A stretch of DNA of 64,000 bases from positions 347,501 to 411,500 of the forward strand of contig JABMCL010002335.1 in the NCBI GenBank assembly GCA_018857735.1, written 5' to 3'. Made by a program: the position numbers and the translations under genes. The notes under the pieces were generated by a model. The model made no database searches, was not told where the DNA came from, and saw only the letters and a list, made by a program, of their open reading frames with translations. Below are positions 61,058-64,000 of this stretch, one piece after another (position 1 is the stretch's first letter; each line of letters begins with the position of its first letter). The stretch comes from Alviniconcha marisindica. Its lineage: Eukaryota; Mollusca; Gastropoda; Provannidae.

Positions 61058-61953
61058 GTCGTCGTCGTCGTCGTCGTCCTAAAGTGACGTATGCAGTGGA
61101 CGGAACGTTAAAATCCAAGAATTAACTTCCCCCTCCCAACAACACCGCCCGTGACAACTGTAGCCGGGGTGAGTGATGAGTCGAACACGCCATACTCACG
61201 GCCATGAACTCTCTGCAAAACTTTCTCAGGGTTCAGCTCGAGCAGATCGTCGGAGCTCAGGTAGCGGGCCACGGGCGTGCCCGGCTCGGCCGGAGTTCCC
61301 GGCGCCGTCAGGGCGTGGCGCTCCGACCCCTCGGCCCCCGCCATCTGGCCCCGCAAGATTCGGTCGGGCGTGCCGAAAACCCCGTTGTCGACAGACGCCC
61401 TCCTCTCCAGCTTGAAGAGACAGCCGCGGGGCGGAGGGGCGAGGGAATCGGGCGTGCTGACGGTCGGGGTGTTGAGCTCCGGCTTAGACTCGCACTTTTC
61501 GAGGTCGAGGTCCGCGGCGTGGTTGATCAGGAAAGTAATGCTGTTGTTGTTGTTGTTGTTGTTGCTGTCGTCGTCGTCGTCATCGTCGATGCTGTCTGGC
61601 TTGGCGTCGTCGATGGACATGGCTCTCTCCTTCGCCACCTCCCGTCCGGCGTCTGACCGCTCTCCGGCCCCGGAGACGGACGAGTCGTCCTCGCTGCTGT
61701 CGTAGAGGAGCTCCGAGGAGCTGCTGCAGGAAATCTGCCCGACGCTGCCCCCGTGACCCGGGCAATCCATGTCGTCCTCGTTGATGTTGAAGCCCTGTGC
61801 CATGTCCACTTCCTCCACCTTCAGCGGGGGAGCGCTGCTGGGATGGGCCATCCCGACCTGATACTGCCAGTTGTCCAGAAGGGAGGTCTGAATGCTGCTA
61901 CTGTACGGCTCCTGTCCGAAGGTGCGGCTACGCGCTGGTGACACTCTCTCCAT
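37302..61953 (-). CDS. TRAK1: TRAK/Milton kinesin-dynein adaptor, whole coding span (15 exons)
   Basis: TRAK/Milton proteins link kinesin-1 and dynein-dynactin to Miro on mitochondria. Fifteen exons joined by GT-AG introns give 2895 nt, 964 aa plus a TGA stop, close to human TRAK1 and TRAK2 (about 910-950 aa). The HAP1-N coiled coil spans about aa 252-560 and includes MTKTYNDIEAVTHLLEEKER and the CC1-box AAxxG at aa 285-289 that binds dynein light intermediate chain. The Milton domain is at about aa 700-765 (LPDKLQIVKPLEGS, then LRHWQRLAQPHLGGLF). The start is supported by an in-frame TAA two codons upstream. Most invertebrates have one TRAK gene, so the symbol means the TRAK1/2 (Drosophila milt) family, not a specific paralogue. 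Confidence 0.96.
37931..38011 (+). repeat. (GT)n array with one phase slip
   Basis: GT repeats on both sides of a single TT at 37982-37983. In TRAK intron 14, 134 bp from exon 15. Confidence 0.95.
38800..38960 (+). mobile_element. tRNA-derived SINE with tail
   Basis: GTTAAGTGGTAAAGAGACTGG resembles a tRNA A box and GGGTTTGATTCCAGG a B box (consensus GGTTCGANNCC), spaced as in a tRNA. The body ends GGATTCAATGCCTGG, TCTTCCAGCATGAGATG and AAAATCTCATCTGC. In TRAK intron 14. Confidence 0.65.
38932..39305 (+). repeat. Tandem partial SINE copies
   Basis: The unit GGATTCA(A/T)TGCCTGGTCTT...AAATCTCA...GCTAAAA occurs at 38937, 39112 and 39241. Units are separated by B-box-like GGTTTGATTCCAGGTTAC segments (39023, 39192). 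A 25-nt poly-G (39073-39097) splits the second interval. Confidence 0.75.
39527..39632 (-). CDS. TRAK1: TRAK coding exon 14: Ser/Thr-rich tail
   Basis: Encodes EEVVECPSRRMADSSTIYTF and TNSMVSQPSEHSLTP, comparable with 'MSQTNSTFTFTTCRILHPS'. Acceptor ttgcag, donor gtcagt. Confidence 0.93.
39638..39770 (+). repeat. Degenerate repeat around a 25-nt poly-C
   Basis: AAATTACCAC(G/A)GTG-CATG-GGAGTGG-type units at 39637 and 39718, with poly-C at 39674-39698. Related units recur at 40047 and 40133. TRAK intron 13. Confidence 0.55.
39994..40039. repeat. Perfect 19-bp inverted repeat, 8-nt loop
   Basis: Arm AGTGCTTGGAAGATTGTTG at 39994-40012; its exact reverse complement is at 40021-40039. Lies in TRAK intron 13. 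Confidence 0.95.
40404..40436 (+). repeat. Poly-C tract
   Basis: C run interrupted once by TT, within TRAK intron 13, about 95 bp from exon 13. Confidence 0.9.
40532..40681 (-). CDS. TRAK1: TRAK coding exon 13: Milton domain core
   Basis: Encodes SVTLRHWQRLAQPHLGGLFE, then LDLDGEVYTLSDFEEDD, matching 'TLHHWQQLAQPHLGGIL...EVYCLNDFEEDD'. This region binds Miro and kinesin in characterised members. Acceptor ggcag, donor gtgagt. Confidence 0.96.
40682..41798. other. TRAK intron 12
   Basis: Contains a poly-G patch (40866-40883), a purine-rich GGGGA/GA region (41462-41639) and an (ACAGAC)-type tract (41740-41770). No coding segment found. Confidence 0.6.
41462..41639 (+). repeat. Polypurine tract ending in (GA)n
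   Basis: Almost pure purine on the plus strand, with GA dinucleotides from about 41577 to 41639. On the transcribed sense strand this is pyrimidine, so it could act as a long polypyrimidine tract upstream of exon 13. Confidence 0.9.
41799..41947 (-). CDS. TRAK1: TRAK coding exon 12: entry to the Milton domain
   Basis: Encodes RDEGMNFFRVWDTPDS, then AAAHFKLPDKLQIVKPLE. The latter is diagnostic for TRAK/Milton ('YLPEKLQIVKPLEGS'). Acceptor cgcag, donor gtttgt. Confidence 0.96.
41948..43112. other. TRAK introns 10-11
   Basis: AT-rich introns either side of exon 11, with a mixed C8-A-G17 tract at 42413-42457. No gene. Confidence 0.6.
42511..42651 (-). CDS. TRAK1: TRAK coding exon 11: conserved LExALRRLxLRR segment
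   Basis: Encodes SSTELGRPGIPGSNDLESAL, RRLALRRANDMNERDF and QESQQEAR, matching 'GTPGSHDLETALRRLSLRRENYLSERRFFEEE'. Acceptor tacag, donor gtatgg. Confidence 0.96.
43113..43313 (-). CDS. TRAK1: TRAK coding exon 10: Ser-rich linker
   Basis: Begins RWKVFETARAARKAASKSS, matching 'KRVFETVRNINQVVKQRS', then a Ser/Asn-rich stretch ending DSLYG, like 'SSFYGSDIG'. Acceptor cgcag, donor gtaagt. Confidence 0.94.
43546..43750 (+). repeat. 116-bp tandem duplication
   Basis: Units from 43546 and 43662 share CCACAACCTTTCATTACA, AGTGACAAATC, CACTTCA/CGCTTCA and GTCTGAAAGTTCCTCTC. TRAK intron 9. Confidence 0.85.
43803..43950 (+). repeat. 55-bp tandem repeat, about 2.6 copies
   Basis: GAATCAGTG...GGATATGTTTTACGCCACGG with starts at 43803, 43858 and 43913. 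It ends about 30 bp from the donor of TRAK exon 9. Confidence 0.95.
43979..44202 (-). CDS. TRAK1: TRAK coding exon 9: end of HAP1-N coiled coil
   Basis: Encodes LSIKQDRYDELFEMLEETQD, ELRTYRSRNAPKATRHLY, then GGLDSLASELENSMHKEE, matching the 'LHEAQEELKNLRNKT...DSLAAEIEGTMRKEL' segment. Acceptor tgcag, donor gtgact. Confidence 0.96.
44439..44513 (-). CDS. TRAK1: TRAK coding exon 8: coiled coil
   Basis: 25 codons, LTIENMDLAEKLQASQESQK and QLARE, phase 0/0. Matches 'VENEELVQHLGAAKDAQRQLTAEL'. Acceptor TGTTTGCAG; a degenerate repeat array with acceptor-like units starts directly upstream. Confidence 0.95.
44580..45780 (+). repeat. Degenerate 60-70 bp tandem array with acceptor-like units
   Basis: About 15 units built on AGCTACAAACACACAAATACC, ACAGTA, TAGCAGTAAACACAT and AGCTACCACAG. 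On the sense (minus) strand each unit reads TTTGTGTGTTTGTAGCTG or TTTGCAGCTG, resembling a 3' splice site. It sits in TRAK intron 7, directly upstream of exon 8. Confidence 0.8.
46100..46230 (-). CDS. TRAK1: TRAK coding exon 7: coiled coil
   Basis: Encodes AELNHQVETFAGELKLKTEE, then EMTSLLSQVAELHKKIRQ, matching 'EEITHLLSQIVDLQKK'. Its acceptor tract (GGATGACAG at 46231 on) is part of a sequence also found at 60931, see findings. Donor gtgagt. Confidence 0.95.
46231..46440 (+). repeat. Duplicated CAGAAATCACA/CT-rich repeat
   Basis: ACAGAAATCACAAAT...ATTTTATTTTGATGGATTT at 46239-46290 and again at 46348-46408, around a (CT)n tract (46291-46347). A third copy is at 60931. Confidence 0.85.
46531..46822 (+). 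repeat. Long compound (GT)n array
   Basis: About 290 bp of GT with GGT and GCATG interruptions in TRAK intron 6. It opens long spurious reading frames on both strands. Confidence 0.97.
46823..47513. other. Rest of TRAK intron 6
   Basis: Non-repetitive intron between the GT array and exon 6. Nothing recognised. Confidence 0.6.
47514..47592 (-). CDS. TRAK1: TRAK coding exon 6: coiled coil
   Basis: Encodes SAQLRSNTESYEEKEKKLVQ and DCLEQL, matching 'TYEEKEQQLVNDCVKEL' of TRAK1. Acceptor ttcag, donor gtaagg. Confidence 0.95.
47690..48020 (+). repeat. About 190-bp tandem duplication
   Basis: AGTATCAACAGAACA(T/G)TTGTA, AATATCC/AATATTT, ATCTGAAGGCA and AATGGTAGAAGAAT occur in the same order at 47707 and 47898. 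TRAK intron 5. Confidence 0.85.
48321..48417 (-). CDS. TRAK1: TRAK coding exon 5: coiled coil
   Basis: Encodes (S)DGAAAKLGKVNMEMLQRKVG then TLEEENLSLRLE, aligning with 'LDSLQKKLKDLEEENVVLRSE'. Acceptor ttgcag, donor gtacct, exits in phase 0. Confidence 0.94.
48418..49541. other. TRAK intron 4
   Basis: Unique AT-rich intron. No gene or array seen. Confidence 0.6.
49542..49639 (-). CDS. TRAK1: TRAK coding exon 4: coiled coil with Spindly-like motif
   Basis: Encodes LNQLKHDLSVKDELLRFYCE and DLQDQSPGNSTP (aa 317-348). Corresponds to 'LRHELSMKDELLQFYTS' of human TRAK1, the region proposed to contact the dynactin pointed end. Acceptor gacag, donor gtaggt. Confidence 0.95.
49960..50150 (+). repeat. 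Poly-C plus 84-bp tandem duplication
   Basis: After a poly-C (49962-49977), CTACCCAAACACCCCA...CAGCTATTCTTTTCTGATGC occurs twice, the second copy ending about 45 bp from exon 3's donor. Confidence 0.85.
50190..50306 (-). CDS. TRAK1: TRAK coding exon 3: dynein-binding CC1-box
   Basis: Exactly 39 codons: KERDLELAARIGQTLLTKNK then ELSSRGEYLDEQLTLANEK. The AARIG motif (aa 285-289) is the CC1-box used by dynein adaptors. Symmetric phase 0/0, so skipping would delete the box without a frameshift. Confidence 0.96.
50510..50670 (+). repeat. Duplicated segment with two (CA)n tracts
   Basis: CTTACAAAGACATA(A/G)GGATAT followed by GTTCATTTCAT occurs at 50509 and 50602, each followed by CA repeats (50545-50601 and 50635-50661). 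Confidence 0.9.
50863..51043 (+). repeat. Poly-G (50863-50890) and poly-C (51027-51043) tracts
   Basis: Complementary homopolymers about 140 bp apart in TRAK intron 2. Confidence 0.9.
51684..51907 (+). mobile_element. piggyBac-like MITE, copy 2
   Basis: Starts TTAG-CCCCTTCAATGCC and ends AGTGGAAGGG-TTAA, here with the right TTAA intact and the left decayed. Same orientation and internal sequence as 4597-4844. Lies in TRAK intron 2, ending 36 bp from exon 2. Confidence 0.65.
51944..52020 (-). CDS. TRAK1: TRAK coding exon 2: start of the HAP1-N domain
   Basis: Encodes LLCAERVTQMTKTYNDIEAV and THLLEE, nearly identical to vertebrate TRAK. Acceptor ggcag, donor gtaagc, exits in phase 0. Confidence 0.96.
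52969..53306 (+). repeat. Compound (GT)n/(GA)n microsatellite
   Basis: Alternating GT tracts and GAGAGAGATA/GAGAGAGATG blocks, then GA to about 53300. Confidence 0.97.
53440..53490 (+). repeat. (TA)n microsatellite
   Basis: About 25 TA units followed by CA and C-rich sequence. Confidence 0.95.
53876..54054 (+). repeat. 98-bp tandem duplication with GA tracts
   Basis: AGATCAAATTAATC(A/G)TGTG, GGCTTTGCTTTAA and CTCCCTTGTTTTTCAAGAG occur twice, each followed by GA repeats. Confidence 0.9.
54105..54665 (+). repeat. Dispersed repeat family, two copies
   Basis: GACGCTCACATCG(T/C)TTGAAGT, CGAAC(G/A)TGAAAACA occurs at 54147 and 54521. GCTACTACGGTTTTAACGCA plus CGGCAAAACGTTCTGTGGCC at 54582 recurs at 56388. 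Confidence 0.8.
55388..55560 (-). mobile_element. SINE tail copy (GACGGGACGTTAAAATCC)
   Basis: On the minus strand it ends GGTTGACGGGACGTTAAAAT then CCAAGAACTAA. Related copies at 6636 and 19716 (minus) and at 61090 (plus). No tRNA head recognised here. Confidence 0.55.
55573..55896 (-). mobile_element. tRNA-derived SINE, near full length
   Basis: The minus strand starts at about 55896 with a tRNA-like head: GCCGGTTTGGCCTAGCGGTA (A box) and GGTTCGATACC, a perfect B box. The body then has TGTGGACACTGTCTTG and ATTCTGGTGGTGACA, and the tail has GGACGTTAAGCACCATG followed by TTTACTTA. It is an RNA-polymerase-III type retroposon, not a working tRNA gene. Confidence 0.85.
56388..56520 (+). repeat. 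Repeat copy with internal tandem duplication
   Basis: GCTACTACGGTTTTAACGCA as at 54582, then AGCGGCAAAACGTCCTGTGG and AGCAGCAAAACGTTGTGTGG, each followed by CCTTCATTC.ACAAA.AGCAAC. Confidence 0.85.
57093..57121 (+). repeat. Poly-T tract, 29 nt
   Basis: Uninterrupted T run; poly-A on the minus strand. Could be a retroposon tail. Confidence 0.9.
57525..57707 (+). repeat. Dispersed TGACCTTGA-family repeat, copy B
   Basis: Copy matching 4150-4350 across its length, in TRAK intron 1. Starts with GTGACCTTGACCTTGAAGA and ends ATTCCAGTACACT. Confidence 0.75.
57712..57950 (-). mobile_element. Same SINE family, copy lacking the tRNA head
   Basis: Matches the body and tail of 55573-55896 (AAGTAAACATGGTGCTTAAC, TCACCACCAGAATGACTCC, GACAGTGTCCACA on the plus strand) but stops before the tRNA-like part: a typical 5' truncation. 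Confidence 0.85.
58003..58063 (+). repeat. Poly-G then poly-C tracts
   Basis: G run (58003-58022) and C run (58049-58063) about 26 bp apart, able to pair as a G:C hairpin. Confidence 0.9.
58731..58787 (+). repeat. (GA)n microsatellite
   Basis: About 28 GA units. Confidence 0.97.
59395..59496 (+). repeat. (CA)n/(CG-CA) microsatellite
   Basis: GCACGCACGTACGCACGC-type start followed by pure CA to 59496. Confidence 0.97.
59750..59818 (+). repeat. (CA)n microsatellite
   Basis: About 34 pure CA units. Confidence 0.97.
60015..60920 (+). repeat. 44-45 bp minisatellite, about 20 copies
   Basis: The unit reads ATCCATGTATTAATTCC, CTCTCTCTCATGCGG, ACGGGACGCTAAA. Early units (60041-60290) are 44 bp apart; the 60493-60860 part has an exact 135-bp three-unit higher-order period. 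In TRAK intron 1, about 280 bp from exon 1's donor. Confidence 0.97.
61004..61078 (+). repeat. (TGTC)n and (CGT)7 microsatellites
   Basis: TGTC tetranucleotides (61004-61048) followed by CT repeats and seven CGT units (about 61058-61078). Confidence 0.95.
61200..61953 (-). CDS. TRAK1: TRAK coding exon 1: long N-terminal extension
   Basis: Encodes aa 1-251 from MERVSPARSRTFGQEPYSSS to EKVLQRVHG, with donor gtgagt at 61194-61199. Mostly disordered: SSSSELLYDSSEDDSS, seven Asp then seven Asn (61543-61585), and PGTPAEPGTPVARYLSSDD. It is far more GC-rich than the introns. It joins exon 2 in frame at VHG/LLCAERV. I do not recognise a domain in the first roughly 230 residues. Confidence 0.93.
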
Positions 61954-62460
61954 CGTTTAACTCACTCTCTCGTGCCGTCTCTTTCGCCCGATCATAACAA
62001 CGCGGTCTCTCGCTGAATGGTTATGCACGACTACAACCGAACACGGTCTTCCGACTCAAATGTCTTTCCGGAGGACTTTAAAAAATAAATTACTACACGA
62101 TCTTGAGGACACTCGGCACAAGGAATTAGTACAGCAGGTGACGACAACTTCCAAGATCTGGATTTTTTTTCAAGCTGAAATCTATGTGATTAACTTTTTA
62201 TTCCTCGAAATTCGTTTTTAATAATATCTATTTTTTAAAGAAGATGCCACGTTTCTCTTCCACACTGAAAGGTCCATAAAGGTCCGCCTCGTCGCTGTCC
62301 TCACAACGCAAAAACTGTAATTACAGCTGCTAAGGGTGGATCAGTCGGAAGACGCTAGTTTTGGCGGTGGAAAGGTTGGCCGAGACTATTATATCCCTGA
62401 ATAAAAAGTAGGCCGGCCACCGGCAAGGCACCTCGGATCCTCTCCGTCACCCTAACGCAC
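61954..62460 (-). other. TRAK1: Probable TRAK 5'UTR
   Basis: Lies between the candidate promoter and the start codon. An in-frame TAA sits two codons before the ATG, with no acceptor directly in front of it, so the leader probably continues upstream uninterrupted. No other gene seen. Confidence 0.45.
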
Positions 62461-62500
62461 CAATCACGAGGCTGTTTGGGCATGACGTCTTATATAGGCT
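62380..62500 (-). promoter_or_regulatory. TRAK1: Candidate TRAK core promoter
   Basis: On the minus strand a TATA-like CCTATATAAG lies at 62489-62498, overlapping a CRE-like TGACGTC (62483-62489). A CCAAT box (plus orientation) is at 62460-62464 and a second TATA-like GGATATAATA at about 62387-62396. This would place the start near 62460, giving about 500 nt of 5'UTR before the ATG at 61953. Motif-based inference. Confidence 0.4.
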
Positions 62501-62660
62501 ACTGAACTCGTTTTTATCAATACAGGGACCCCCGACACTACGGCTCCGCAGCATTTATGATAGTGGCCTTTCTCGGCGCGTAGCAAGCCAACCGTTTACA
62601 CCCGTTGCTGTCTCCTAGTTGTGATCACGTGTGACCAAACTGCAGCAACACACACACACA

Positions 62661-62693
<33 letters not shown>

Positions 62694-63224
62694 CAACAAC
62701 AAAAAAGGGTCACGAACATTTCTTGCCCCATGTTGACACTGCCTGTATGATTCACACGATTTATTTTTTTATCCGAATCAGATTAAGCACAAAAATAAAA
62801 AATGAATACTAAAGAGCGTTTGTAAACACTTCTTCGGTGAACCAGGATGTAGCCATTACGAACAAATAAACGACAACACCTGGGTGCCCGCGCGCGCGAG
62901 CGCACGTACGCTCTTTCTCTCTCGCTCGAGAGATATTCACTCTTCTGTCGCTTTCCTTTATTGGTGTAAAATGTTTTTGTAATTCTCTCTCTCTCCTGAA
63001 AATTCAAATTTGCGTATCTTACATTGCTGAGTTTGTACGTTGCGAAGTTTTAGTCAGTAATAGTAAATGTTTGTTTTTTCTTAAGATGTATTTTAGTTTG
63101 CCGCAATTATTTGTATTTTTGTTTGACATATTGAGTGCTGCTGTGTTTGTCTTATCAGGGACAGATTTGTAAAAAAGCCGACTTGTGCTTAAATCTTTAT
63201 CCTTGTGTACTAAAGTATTTCTCT

Positions 63225-63328
<104 letters not shown>

Positions 63329-63686
63329 CCCAACAGCCCCTTCCTGAGGTCTTGACGCCCCTAACACTAACGAAATTAGCTGCGTGTCCAAAAATATACA
63401 CGTATTTGTTTTCTTTCTGCAAAGGCACAGTGACATTTCATGGCACCTTTCCAATCTGACTCATATAAGGGGTAGCATGACCATTAATTCTCCTGTCCCC
63501 AAAGTTCTGAATCCCTGAGTTTTACATAGCCATAGATGTGGTATCTTCAACAGATCAGGAGGGGGTTGGGGGGAGGGACACACCAGTAGCAGAGACAGCA
63601 AAATGCTGTGTATCCACTGCATTTGCTAGCACAACGCTCATCGAACAAAGTACAAAGACCCCACATGCGCTCATTCAAACAAACTT

Positions 63687-63963
<277 letters not shown>

Positions 63964-64000
63964 GAGACTACTCTCACGAACACATGCAAAGCTGCCGTAG

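Larger units (their letters stand above)
52021..61199. other. TRAK intron 1, 9.2 kb
   Basis: Largest TRAK intron. It is dominated by microsatellites, SINE copies (55.6, 57.7 kb), other dispersed repeats (54.1, 54.5, 56.4 kb), a poly-T (57093-57121) and the 60.0-60.9 kb minisatellite. No extra exon is needed, as exons 1 and 2 join in frame. Confidence 0.7.

Noticed and set aside
61173..61705. Plus-strand frames of 80-150 aa opposite TRAK exon 1
   Set aside because: They are shadows of GC-rich coding sequence. The minus frame continues in phase into conserved TRAK exon 2.

Overview
The window is animal nuclear DNA, most likely from a marine mollusc and probably a gastropod. It has widely spaced GT-AG introns, an AT-rich background, very dense GT/AC, GA/CT and poly-G/poly-C tracts, tRNA-derived SINEs, and a LINE 3' end with a GAAGAAG tail. 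The mollusc assignment is an inference from repeat style and protein similarity; the sequence names no species. There is no bacterial, plasmid or phage content and no CRISPR array.

Two conserved protein-coding genes, both on the minus strand and arranged head to tail, explain all coding sequence I can support. (1) RBBP6, an E3 ubiquitin ligase, covers about 0.1-27.2 kb (coding) with a probable untranslated first exon and promoter near 30.6 kb. Seventeen coding exons join in frame to 5781 nt (1926 aa): DWNN ubiquitin-like domain, CCHC zinc knuckle, RING/U-box, P/H/Q-rich region, RGG segments, an RS domain, a long RDQ-repeat acidic/basic region and a lysine-rich C terminus. (2) A TRAK/Milton mitochondrial trafficking adaptor covers about 37.3-62.0 kb, with 15 coding exons joining in frame to 2895 nt (964 aa): an unusually large 251-aa first coding exon, the HAP1-N coiled coil with the dynein CC1-box, the Milton domain and a C-terminal Ser/Thr-rich tail. 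A TATA-like element lies about 0.5 kb upstream of its ATG. The two genes have unrelated jobs (RNA 3'-end processing/ubiquitination versus motor adaptor), so their adjacency is simple synteny.

Everything else is intron, UTR or intergenic DNA rich in repeats. Main items: a pair of piggyBac-like MITEs with TTAA ends (4.6 and 51.7 kb); a dispersed family carrying TGACCTTGA, the nuclear-receptor extended half-site (4.2, 10.3, 17.2, 35.2, 57.5 kb); a large inverted repeat (29.5-30.1 kb); a decayed LINE 3' end flanked by direct repeats (30.9-31.6 kb); tRNA-headed SINEs (38.8, 55.6 and 57.7 kb); a degenerate array whose units resemble a 3' splice site, beside TRAK exon 8 (44.5-45.8 kb); and a roughly 20-copy 44-45 bp minisatellite in TRAK intron 1 (60.0-60.9 kb) whose unit matches a SINE tail seen elsewhere in the window.

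I found no clearly novel biological system. The most interesting signals are repeat-splicing and repeat-origin relationships in TRAK introns. Exon borders were set by hand from splice signals, reading frame and family similarity; total lengths divisible by three in both genes give strong internal support.
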